From contig OX485809.1 of assembly GCA_950295325.1 (NCBI GenBank), positions 4,340,001 to 4,404,000 of the forward strand: a stretch of DNA of 64,000 nucleotides. The letters are read 5' to 3'. A program made the translations under genes and the position numbers. A model generated the notes under the pieces. The model was not told the DNA's origin, ran no database searches, and was given only the letters and a program-made list of their open reading frames with translations. This DNA is from Polytrichum commune (lineage: Eukaryota > Streptophyta > Polytrichopsida > Polytrichales > Polytrichaceae). Below, one piece after another: positions 34,889-45,043 of the stretch; the first letter of the stretch is position 1, and each line of letters opens with the position of its first letter.

Positions 34889-35260
34889 GTTCTTGGGAGG
34901 AGGGGGTAGAGGGGGGTGGGGATGTTAGGGGGGTGTACGGGGGCGGTTGGTGGGTGTGGTAGGATATTGTGGTGTCTTATTATATATTTATTTTTTAGGG
35001 ATCTTGGTGGATGGTGTTGTTGGCATGGTAGGGGGCATTGATTACAAAGGGGGGTGGCAAAATAATTGATTAGCTATGTTAAGTGCACTTTTGATAAGTT
35101 TAGAAAGAGTGGAGTGGTAGATTTTGAATTCGTCCGGGTTTATTATAGTGGTACCATTAGGCATGGTAATTTGGTCTAGTGTGATTATATTATGTACAAG
35201 TAGTTTGTGGAGTAATTTAAGTGAGGTGTTGGGATTTAGTCCATGAAGCATTTGTGCTTC
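34889..35260 (-). pseudogene. ORF2 linker, with clustered stops
   Basis: The same frame as the flanking parts continues through this stretch, but stops fall near 35042, 34985 and 34925. The low-complexity run rich in Pro and Thr (about 35000-34900) was probably a flexible linker. Confidence 0.5.
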
Positions 35261-37200
35261 CTACATCCATGCAGTTTCAAGTGGGGATGGGGTTAGTAGG
35301 AAATTGTTTATTGTACTTTTTAGGTGGACTCCGGCTTTATGTTTGAGCAAGAATAATGTTCTAGTCATGGGTGATCTAATGCAGTGGTGATATTTAATGC
35401 GGGTGATTTCCTTAGAGCCCCCGTATTTGGCGAGTATGAATTGTAGTAGACCAACATATATTTTTCCAATTCTACCTTTATCATTGAGGGCGTTTTGTAG
35501 TTGTTCTCCAATGCATCTTAAATAGGCATTTTGTAGTGAGAATGCTTCGATTCCGAATAGGTTGTGTGGGAGTTGTGTAGCGATGTTAGATGTGCATTTG
35601 GATATTCCGCATATCATTTTGTGAAGTGCTATGATTTTTTTATCGAGTTTTTTGATAGCTGGTATTGAGTATGGCACTGCGTAAAAGCTGTATGCTATTC
35701 CAGCACGTATGACTGTATCTGCCATGTTTATTTTTTGTTTCATAGTAGCTGGGCATGTTACAAGGGTTTGACACTGTTTTATTACTTTAGCTGTAGTGGT
35801 ATTTATTTGCGTTTTTCATTTGAATGATGGTGCAAGATTTATTCCTAGATACGTGTATGGTTCATGTTGGTTTAAGACTAGTATAGGTTGGTTTCTGTAG
35901 TTGATATTGGTAGATTGAATTAGGGCTTTAAAGGTTGTGGGGTGAAGTTTGGATTTGTTTGGGCATCCAGTTATTGTGCACTTGGGTATTCTAAGATCCA
36001 TTTCTGCCCATTCGCAGAATTTATCTAGTTTGTTGAGTTGTGTTTGTAGTGTCTCTAGTTTATTGGCGATTGCTGCTAGGTCATCTGCATATGTTGCTGA
36101 TGAGATTTTAATTTTAGATGTACCAAAAATATATCCATTATTCCCTTGTTGTAGCCATCTGAGGAGGGGTTATAGGAATATGATAAATAGATATGGGCTA
36201 AGGGTATCACCTTGTATTGTACCTCTTTGAATGGGGATTGGTAGGGTTTTACCGAAGTGTTCACCAGTGAATATTGTTGAGGATTGTGAATATATGTTTC
36301 CTATGAAATTTATAGAGTCAGTGGGATATCCCAGATCTTTTATTATGGCTAAAAGTCTGGCGTGATCAATGGAGCCGAAGGCGTTTTTGAAGTCAATGTA
36401 AAGGATATATATATCTTGGTTCGTGAGTCTTGCGTTTTCAAGCGCTGCGATTAATAGTTGGATTTGTCTAGAAGTATTTCTCTCTGCTCTAAACCCTTCT
36501 TGACTATCGTGTAATATTTGGTATTTTTTTCCATACGTTGATAGGATAGAAGTTAATGTACTCGTGTAAAATTTATATATGATGTTAGCTAGTGTAATAG
36601 GTCTATGGTTTGTTAGTTGTGATGGGTTACGTTTTTTGTATAGTAAAACTGTTAGACTGGTTTTCCATGATGCAGGGATTTGTTTTTGTTTATAACAATG
36701 TTTAAAAAATAAGAAGAGTAATTTATGGAAGCGTGGAGGCATGTTTTTTAGAATTGAATTGGGTATTTTGTCTGGGCCTGGGGCTTTGTTATTACTTAGG
36801 TTTTTAAGACAAAAGTCGTATATTTCTTGGTCAAAATACGTGTGTAGGGGGGTTTGGGGTTCTCCTCGTTTGTCAATGATGTATCCGTTTAAGTTATGCC
36901 ATGGATATTGCCGGACTCCACATGTGGAGTGTAGTGGGTGTGTATTTTGATATTGGCATGTGGGAATTGTAGGACGGTTACTGATGAATTGTTGCGTGTA
37001 TATTGCTGCTGTGATGTCTTCTGGGTTAGTTAATATGTTGTTTTGTCTATCAATGATGGAGTCCAGGGGTGAGGTTTCAGTGTTCTTGAAGACTTTTCGA
37101 TTTATTTTTTTGGGGTTTTTTTCATACATTTGACGGTATTTTGATACGGCCTTTAGAATGCAGTCTTTGGTGTATTTTGTGGTGATTTTCCTGGCTTCTT
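35261..37200 (-). pseudogene. ORF2: reverse transcriptase
   Basis: Motifs in sense order are NNKAPGPDKIPNSILK (about 36770), NHRPITLANIIYKFYTSTL (about 36590), QEGFRAERNTSRQI, LYIDFKNAFGSIDH (about 36400; first catalytic Asp), GTIQGDTLSPYLF (about 36215), ATYADDLAAI (36100-36071; catalytic YADD) and YTYLGINLAP (about 35840). These are motifs 1-7 of non-LTR reverse transcriptases. A thumb region with LFGIEAFSLQNAYLRCIGEQ follows. In-frame stops lie at 36170, 35816 and 35261. A frameshift near 37190 joins it to the upstream linker (EARKITTKYTKDCILKAVSK). All catalytic Asp residues survive. This enzyme would copy the element's RNA at the nicked target. Confidence 0.93.
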
Positions 37201-38813
37201 TATTTGCATTTTTGCGATGGTTGCTATGGCATCAACCCATTCAGTAGGAGGTGCCGTTGTAACATGTGGGTGTGGGATGTTTGTGTGTTGATGGTTTCGT
37301 ATATCATTTAGAATGGGGTGTGCTTGCCAGAGTGGATCGTGTTGTGCAATATATATGGTTTTCCTAATGAGGTGATATGTGTTGAGGTGTCTTTTCCATT
37401 TTCTCGGAAGTTTGCGTGGCAAAAACCCATCTTGTTGTGATGTTCTGTTCGTAAGGTTGGGTACTGGGTCTGCTTTACAGGTTTCTTCAATTGTTTCTGA
37501 AATTTTGTATACAATGTGGTCGAATGTTGTACAGGCTTCCGCCCATTGATCCGGGCTTAAGTGTTGGTGGTTTTCGAGTAGGGTGGTAAGGGCTTTTATT
37601 TGTGCAGAGTTTTCTTCGAAGAATGTTATGTTGAATTTTTCAATGTTTTCTGGTGATATTGGGTTTAGTATTCTAATTGGTGACGTGTTTGTGGGGGGTG
37701 GGGATCTGGCTATAAGGGTGTTGTGGGGGATATGTAGTACAACTGGATAATGGTCTGAGTTTAGATTCATGTTTGTGTTTGTGGTAGAAATGAATTTGTT
37801 GTTGTCTGGTGAGTGAATGTAGATCCATCTATTAGACTTGTTGATGTGTAATTATAGCCTCCTTGTCTGGAGATGCTAGTATTAGTTGGGATATATTCTA
37901 GGTTGAGTGATGCGGTGAAAATTTTCCATTGGTAATCTTCTTCTTGTGGAGGGGTGTTAATGTTGTTATTTTGTCTGCCTCTAAGTGCGATATCTCGGTT
38001 AAAGTCCCCACATAATGTATACATGTGATTGGGGTGTATAGTGATTTCGTTAGTGATTTCGTTCTTAAGGTGTGGAATGAGGCATGTGTCTTCTAAGTGT
38101 TTAGGCATGTACATGTTTATGATTAGCCAAGGTATTAGTGGATGGTTGTTTATTTTAATTATTTGTAGGTATGGAGATATATTTACTGGCGTGGGAATTT
38201 TGGTGATATTCCCAGATAATGCATATTTCTTGTGGATAAGCATGAGTAAGCCTTCTCTTCCGGGGGTATAAGGCATTATTTGTTGTATGCATATTGTGAG
38301 TGCATGTGTGTTGTTGAAAATGAGTTTAAATTCCGGAAATAGGTTTTGTATGCATTTTGTAGATTTATTTGCAATTAGTTTGGTTTCTTGAATATGTATG
38401 ATTGTTGTGTTGTTTAGCGAGTTGTTTATTAGGCTTTGTAGGTTTGGTAATGATGTATTGAGTGATGACACATTCCATGTTATTATGTTTGTTTCGTACT
38501 CGGTGTCGGTGTTAATTCTTGGGGTTGGTGTGGGAGTAGTTGGGGGTGGGGGTGGGTGTGAATATTCGTTGATGCTTTCTAGGCATCGGAGTGCTTCGGT
38601 GATGAATTGATTTGGGAGGAATAGAAATTTATTTTGAAGGGTGATTGGTGTTGGTGTAGTATCTTGGTTGTGGATAAATTCATATATGTCTGTGTATATT
38701 GAATTTTTTGGGTATATTATAGCTTGATTATTTTCTACAAACGTTGTGTAGGGGTGAGGTGTTGATATATGCCTTTCGGGGGGGTTGGTGAGGTTGGCCA
38801 GTCTGATAATCAA
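37201..38813 (-). pseudogene. ORF2: APE-type endonuclease and linker
   Basis: The sense strand reads NIITWNVSSLN (Asn, about 38490), IHIQETKL (Glu, about 38400), IINMYMPKH (Tyr, about 38120), LCGDFNRDIA (Asp/Asn, about 38005) and LNSDHYPVVL (Asp/His, about 37760). This is the full catalytic series of the exonuclease-endonuclease-phosphatase (APE) family in non-LTR elements. A one-base frameshift around 37830 lies between GGYNYTSTSLID and the SPDNNKFISTTNT segment. A stop near 38823 separates the domain from the N-terminal part. About 190 residues of linker lead to the reverse transcriptase. Confidence 0.93.
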
Positions 38814-38822
38814 TGTGTTCGT

Positions 38823-39815
38823 TCATATATTATTAAAGTGGTAATTTTGGGGTTGGGCTAGTATGTTATTGCATGTGTCTATTGAGGGGTGGATGGTGAT
38901 GATTAGAGCGTATAGCATATGGGTTAGTGGTGATTGCCTTTGTGTTTGGATATATTGATGTAGATGCGGGTAGGTGGTTATTGCTTGAGGGTGTAGTGGG
39001 TGTTTGTTTTTTAGTATGGGGGCAAATGTATTTGCTATGTGTTGGTATTCAGGTTGTAGTTTTATAGTGTTTGGAATGAAGTAGATGTGGGCTTTTTTTT
39101 TTGGTGTAGCAGGGTGTGTATGTAGGATGTTAGGCATTGGTCCGGGGTTGGATTCTATGTCCCCGCATTTTAGCAATTCTAGTTTGTTAATAAAGTAGTA
39201 TCCGTGGGAATGGAGTGTTTTTGGATTTTTCATGTTTGTTTTTAGATATATTATGATTGTGAACTTGGTTGTAGTAAAGATGTTAGGTATAGTGGGTATG
39301 ATGTTTTCTATTTGTTTGGGTGAGAAGTGTGAGTTTGTATTTTTTATAGATTTTTGGCTTGTTATTGAGTTAGGTCTCCAGTTATTTATGAAGTGGTATG
39401 TGTTATTATTTGTGTGGCGAGGCCGGTAGGCTGAGGCCATTGTATTTTTTGGGTGAGGTTGGTATTTTGAATGAGGGTTTAATAGGTGTTTGATGTTGAG
39501 GTGAGGTTTATTTAAGGTGAGTAGTTTATATTTAGTTTTTGTAAATAGATTAGGTAAGGCAATTATTGTTTTTTGTGTATTTTTTGGGAGGTAGTGTATA
39601 GGTTTAGTATGTTGGTGGGTAGGCTTTGTGATTGTGTTAATGATGGGGTTGAGGGAGTGGTAGTGTATATATCTTGTTAGTTTTATTTTGAGGCGAGGCC
39701 GGTAGGCCGAGGCCGTATTGTGTACTTTGTTGTATTGGATAGGATATTGTTGTATTGTGAGTAAATAGATTTGTTTTTGTGAGGTGTTGGGGGGGTTTTC
39801 TTTGTGAATTTTATG
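38823..39815 (-). pseudogene. ORF2 N-terminus with a 2A-like ribosome-skipping motif
   Basis: The frame appears open from about 39815, the first ATG being at 39440. LLKCGDIESNPGP lies at about 39176-39138, matching the 2A consensus D-x-E-x-N-P-G-P, at which the ribosome skips the last peptide bond. Such motifs are known near the N-terminus of ORF2 in trypanosome L1Tc and several animal non-LTR elements. Here it would release roughly 100-220 residues from the enzymatic polyprotein. The segment MASAYRPRH at 39440 repeats TASAYRPRL 92 codons upstream. The rest is basic and rich in Asn, Thr, His and Pro, with no recognised domain. The TGA near 38823 interrupts this copy. Confidence 0.7.
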
Positions 39816-39950
39816 TCATAGTATTCATGAATACTATAGGTAGGGTTTTATTTTTAGTATATATTAATAATTTAATTGTGTTTTTATTTTTAGTATATAA
39901 ATATACTATAAGTAATTTATAATTATACGCCGCCGGGATGTTTGTCGAAA
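39816..39950 (-). other. ORF1-ORF2 spacer with a 20-bp palindrome
   Basis: AT-rich stretch with several stops in the ORF2 frame. ATAGTATTCATGAATACTAT at 39818-39837 is a perfect palindrome just upstream of the ORF2 opening. TTTTTAGTATATA-like words are repeated around 39853 and 39888. Confidence 0.6.
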
Positions 39951-41570
39951 TTAGTTTGTCAAGTCCATATTGTTTTCAATTTCCGATATGTCTAGATGAG
40001 CCGCTTCGATAGCATTCAAGGTAATCTTCATTTGCCTTTGAAGGAGTTGTATTTGGAGCTTGGAATTTTTGTTTGACTCCGCTTGCACATGGTCGGCATA
40101 AACCTTAGTCTCTTGCACAATCTCACCTTTAAGGTTTAGGGTTTCCTTTCGTATTTCATCCGTCCCCTTTTTTACCGCTGCTTCTACCATCTTGTTGAGA
40201 TCTTTGTTGGTGATGTTTTGATGCGGTCCATTCTCCAGAGCTTGGATGATATTTGCAAGTGCGGTGTTCACGTCTGAAAATCCAAGTCTAACTAGCTCTT
40301 CTTTACTAGGTGCATTTATCCCGTCTAGACTTTTTGGATGGGGGGTAAATTCAACATATTTACCAAATATTTTTTCATTTTTCTTAACAAATTTCTTGTA
40401 GACAAACGAGTTGAGGCATTGGACATTGCATGAGCCCGTATGCTTCCCGTTCTCAAGTCTAAAGTAAAAACCGAGAACATTTAGTTTTCCCATGCATTTT
40501 CGGTTTCCTTCTTCAATTTGCATGGTTGTTTTTACCTTATTGAGGTTACGGGCAATTAGAATGAGTGCATTCTTTCGGGCTTTATCATCTTCTGAGAGTT
40601 TTTCGTTACTTGTAAAGTTTACATCTACTATTTCATTGAAAAACGAAAGTTTGAGTGCTTTAATTCTTTTGGCTTCCTCTGGAGAGGGTGCTTTAATCCA
40701 AACAAACTCTGCATCCGCCGATTTTTGCACATTTGTTATTTCAAAGTCAAGGCCTCGTCGAAATCCATCCCCAACTATTTCTACAAACAAATCATACCAT
40801 TCTTTACCCTTGATTGATGGGGTTGTGACTTTGACGGAGAGCATGGATGCAATTGCAATGGTATCAAAGGATTTACACACTTTGCCTATAACATGTGTAA
40901 ATCGGCCTAGCTTGAGGATGAAAGGTCTTAATCCGCAGAGAAGGCCATATCCATCTATTTCAGGGTTTTTAAGGTGGAGTTTAATAATTCCACTCCATCT
41001 TTTGGTCCCATGAAAACAAAGGACAGCTAAGGGCTCTCCTAGGACTTCCCCGACCTCTATCCTCATTGTTTTTAGTCTATCCTTTGTTAAGTTGAGTATC
41101 ACATCTCTATCCAATTCTATTCTTTCAATTTCAAAATGGATAGATATGTGATAGTCCAAAGCAAATCCATTGTCACCCACTTCCACATCTGAAGGAATCT
41201 GGGTGAGATTATAGTGCATTCCCTCCTTACCATCCGTTCGTATAGAAGGCCACTCTTCTTGGGCAACGAACGGAAAGGAGGGAGATGACTCCACCATTTC
41301 ATGTGCTTCAGACTCATACATACCTTTTTTGACTAACTCAGTGAAAGAAGGTGTTTGAATGAGAGGCATGTTGGCAAATTTTGCAATTGTGTTCATAGCT
41401 TGAAAACCAAGCCAATAGGGGGGGCGTGTTCTCTCAGTGGGTGCTATTCCTTTAACCTTTTTTTGACTTGACAATATCACATCAAACACTGGACGTTTTC
41501 CACTTGTAGAATCTATATTTTAATTTTCAAACAACTTACGGGATGATGAGGTTGGAGTGATGGTTGCCAT
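39951..41570 (-). pseudogene. ORF1 of the retroelement, RNA-binding-like with C-terminal coiled coil
   Basis: The natural start is probably ATG at 41570 (MATITPTSSSRKLFEN). One TAA at 41520 interrupts, after which 512 codons (41489-39951) are free of stops. The middle part alternates strands and basic residues. Residues about 310-395 (ALILIARNLNKVKT, LGFYFRLENGKHTGSCNV, YKKFVKKNEKIFGKYVEF, PHPKSLDG) look like an RRM-type fold as in many non-LTR ORF1 proteins. The last 70 residues are Glu/Lys/Gln-rich with heptad-like spacing, a probable coiled coil for multimerisation. Its position directly upstream of ORF2, in the same reading frame and inside the same target duplication, assigns it to the element. 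It would bind element RNA. It is far less decayed than ORF2. Confidence 0.65.
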
Positions 41571-43876
41571 TCTGATATAAGCAAAACAAACAAACGTTTT
41601 GTACTTTAGTTTTGAATGAGGTATACTTCTTATTTTCTTTCCTCTAATTCCTTTCCACAAATTAAGTTGTGGGCCTCCTAGGAATTGAGAGTGAAAGAAG
41701 AAGTGATTTGCATGTTCTAACATCATATGAGTACTAGTATGAGTACTACTTGCATTCATCCTATGATAACACCTTTTCCTATTCATATGAGTCTTCATAT
41801 TAGTATTTACAAATTGGTTGTAAGTGCTCTTATGTAGATTATGATTTGTCCCAACTCTAACATTCCATACATCTCCTAAGCATTTGAGGCAAGTATAACT
41901 AAAACCACAAGCATTTACCGTTACTACCACGGATCCATTATTTCTAATGGAACATTCATTTATGATATGAACATTAAGGTTGTTATACCATACCTTTGGA
42001 TTTATGACGTACTTATATGTGTTTTTGAAGCAAGAGTTTGTAAGGCATTCCCATGTGGTGTGAGAGTTGACACTATGAGAGTATATCCAGTATGGTGTGG
42101 CTAGTACTAGCCACATAATGATAACAAGGTAGGTTGCATATGCAACCTTCATTTTACTTACTATCCTAACAAACCTATCAATGCTATGATGTGTCTAAGA
42201 CTATGTGTGTGCCTATGTGCAAATAATGAGAAAACAAATTAACGTGTAAACTTACCAAGCGGATGAAGGGCAGCAAAACGACAGTCAGCAACAGCTCCAG
42301 CAGCAACACTTCGCCTTCAATCTCCTTGATGTCCCAACAACTTCTTTTCTTCCCTAGGATAGGATGGCCCTCCAGCAAGTTGAGTTGCTCGTAACGCCTA
42401 GTAGCTCCAGCAGCTCCAAATTTGGTTGGCTCTCCAATTCCGACCAGCTCCAAAACTTTGAGTTGTCATAAGCTCCAGAGGCTCACGGCTCCTGGTAGCT
42501 CTCAGCACGCGGCTCCCGCTTGTAAGTAACTTCAATTTCCTCCTTGGTAGTACGTGGTAGCTCTTCTTGGCAGTAAAGCAGCAGACACAACACTTCTTGG
42601 GTAGCAGGTCAGAATTCTCCGCAGCAGTAGGTCAGAATTCTTCGCAGCAGCGGCAGCAGGTCCGAGGTCTTCTTCCGCAACAGCAGCAGCAGGTCCGAGG
42701 TCTTCTTCCGCAACAGCAGCAGCAGGTCAAATCCTTTCTCCGCAGCAGGTCAAAATTCTCCTTTGTAGCGATAGTGGGTATTAATAAGCAACACCAAATT
42801 TGTGTCTCTGGGTGTCTTTGTAGATCACACCAGCAGACGTCTTCGGATACTAACAACAAGGTACCAAACTACATCAGATCGCAGCGTTAAGTAGGAGCTA
42901 GCACAGATTTACAGCAGGGACTTTGTTCAGCCTAAAATCCCTGGTCTCAAAGGTTTCGCAATGTCTTCAGATCAACAGAGAAAAGGGGGGAGACGTTGGT
43001 GTACAACATAAAACAGTCTCTGTGCAATAGACTGGAGAGATTCGATTTCGGCGAGCAACTTCGGTGTGGTGGGAGGAATTTCAGTGTGGCAGAGCAGATC
43101 TCATCAGCGATCACAGAGTGCCTAGGTTGTGGAGTGCCCAGATCTTAAAGCGAGATCAGGGTGTTTACTTCGTACGCGCAGATTGATAATGCCAGATCGC
43201 AAGATGGTTGTAGAGTGCCCAGATCTCTGAGTACTTCGGTGTTCGGCTTCGGTAGTCTGCTTCGGTGCAGTAGTTGAGTACTTCGGTGATCTGCTTCGGT
43301 GGTCTGCTTCAGTCTGCAGGGGTAGGCGTTTGGTGGTGTAGATTCACAAGAGAAGATCTTCTGCAGGGTACTCGTGGAGTGAGTGCGGAGTGATCTCAGA
43401 GTGTAGCGGCAGAGGCTTCGGTGAAGAATGCTTCGGTGTAGTGGCAGTAGATTGCTGCGGTGTAGAGTGCTTCGGTGTAGCGGCAGAGGCAGGTGTTGGT
43501 GCTGAAGTTTTCTCAGGTGTAGATCTTCAGCAGCGGCGTGGAAGTGAGGACTGAATGATCGACGAAGAGATGGACTGCTGCTTTGGCCCGCTTGTTTTAT
43601 AGAAGGTTTGCAGATGTGTGGGGCCGTGGCTCTTCCATTGCTGAAGGGGCACGTTCGTATCGGGGGTCCGGAGAAGTCGGTGACTCGAGGTCGGAGGAGC
43701 AGCATGCCCACGGCGTGCCGCTTCAAGTCCGTCCAGGTGTCTCCAAGAGCTTCTTTATCCCAGCGATCGCCGCTCACCTCTGGCTCAGGAGCTCCGCATG
43801 GCCTCTCTCAGCGCTCCAGTCATATGCACATTGTTATAGATAATATTCTCTTGTTGCTTGCTACATCATGCTTTAA
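41571..43876 (-). promoter_or_regulatory. Leader region of the retroelement, possible promoter and intron
   Basis: The minus strand has TATAAAAC near 43600. A GC-richer leader follows with degenerate CTTCGGTG/CTGCAG repeats (43200-43510) and 33-bp CAG-rich repeats near 42660-42740. A donor-like GGTAAGT occurs at about 42257. A very good acceptor (TTTGTTTTGCTTATATCAG) ends one base before the ORF1 ATG at 41570. Together they allow a leader intron of about 690 bp. A 210-codon frame (42152-41520) runs through that interval. It starts with a signal-peptide-like stretch and reads into the ORF1 frame, and whether it is translated is unknown. Confidence 0.45.
42600..42760. repeat. Tandem 33-bp CAG-rich repeats
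   Basis: AGGTCCGAGGTCTTCTTCCG recurs at 42658 and 42691, separated by CAACAGCAGCAGC. Shorter GCAGCAG-GTCAGAATTC relatives flank it. It lies within the leader of the retroelement. Confidence 0.8.
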
Positions 43877-43888
43877 TGCCCATGATCA

Positions 43889-44005
43889 CTCTTATTATTG
43901 ATGACCTTGTGTAAAATGAAGTGGGACTGCCACTTATTTCTCAGCTCATCAGAGATTTTAGAAAGCGGTGGTCATGGTCAATGGTCACTAGTGTAAATCA
44001 ACCCT
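43889..44005 (+). repeat. Right part of repeat 'R', beyond the retroelement
   Basis: CTCTTATTATTGATGACC, GTGTAAAATGAAGTGGGACTGCCACTTATTTCTCA and GGTCATGGTCAATGGTCACTA match the last third of the R copies at 28.6 and 59.5 kb. It completes the copy that begins at 31330. Confidence 0.8.
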
Positions 44006-45043
44006 ACGTAGTGTGCTTGTAGCTTGTATAGCCAAGGCGGTTGCATAAACTTTGGTACTTAGGCCCTAAAGGTTGAGGGAGTTTTTTTTGCGGGTCAAGG
44101 CAACCACTTATGCTTGTCCATGTGAGTGAGGATGATTATAATAAAATATTTTGAGTCGGGGCATGCGGAAAACTGAAATATCGTGCAAACAACATCAACT
44201 GTACAAATATGCCATACGTACGGTCAAATCCACCACTAGAGGTAAAATTCAAACTATTAAGTAAAATGAAGACGGTGTTTTTCAGGGGATTTTGGAGGAT
44301 TTTGGGGCTTGAGCTTTTAATGGTTAGTATGGGCATACAAATGAAATGGAATTGGTTGTTAATTCTAGTGAGCCAAAACTATTTATGGGACTAGTAGAAG
44401 TACACCAAGGTGGAGTCAAAATGCCTAATTCTAGAGTAGTGTAGTACAGTGGTATTCTTTCAAATAATGGCAAATATGACTTGATGATTAAGTTGGTAGA
44501 AAGACTGGAAACTACCTAGCATTACATTCTTGAAATATGAAACAAAACCTTTGTCTAATAGAGTTTTAGAGGGGACAATCCAACACAAAGTGTGCATGGT
44601 TTCTAACTACATTGTCCGAGCAAAAATGACATACTATATTATCTCTAGGGATTGGGCTAGAGGCAAACGATTAGTGGCATCCATGGAGGTTGAAGATAGA
44701 AACGTAGGGAATCCTTTATAGCATTATGTACAATCTCTCAAATGCTCGGCCTTCAACCTCCCAAGTACAACAACAAAGACAAAATCCTAGACTACTCCTT
44801 TCTTTGTTTTCTACCAACAATATTTGAGCATACCAACTAAACCCTAAGGTATATTTTACATACCAACTATCATGTTTATTCAAATAATATCATAAAATAC
44901 TTATGCTCGATGCTATAAAATTTATTGTATCAACACGCACCAAAATGATTTAAAATTGCAGATTTTGATTTGCTAGACTATTAATACTCAATTGAGCATT
45001 GACAAGATAGAGAAAAAAAGATATGCCATATTTTTATTATGCC
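44006..45043. other. Non-coding stretch without recognised features
   Basis: AT-rich sequence with only short open frames. No repeat family or gene was recognised. Confidence 0.45.

Larger units (their letters stand above)
31680..43876 (-). mobile_element. Dualen-like non-LTR retrotransposon, 12.2 kb, full length
   Basis: The element is bounded by TGCCCATGATCA at 31668-31679 and 43877-43888. Removing it and one copy of the 12-mer rejoins repeat R exactly as in its uninterrupted copies. On the minus strand it contains a leader of about 2.3 kb, ORF1, and a single very long ORF2: 2A-like motif, APE endonuclease, reverse transcriptase, PCIF1-like segment, RNase H, zinc knuckle, restriction-like endonuclease. 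The 3' end is structured. There are no LTRs. Target duplication, no terminal repeats and target-primed-type enzymes define a non-LTR element. APE plus restriction-like endonuclease plus RNase H is the set described for Dualen of Chlamydomonas. Around eight to ten stops and about three frameshifts in ORF2 make this copy inactive but fairly young. Confidence 0.85.

Noticed and set aside
42632-42890. Gln- or Cys-rich protein over CAG repeats
   Set aside because: Both strands give open low-complexity frames from the 33-bp CAG-rich array. No start context or conservation can be shown.
43145-43777. Ser/His/Leu-rich protein of 210 codons
   Set aside because: It lies in the repeat-rich leader of the retroelement, and the peptide reflects CTTCGGTG-type repeats.
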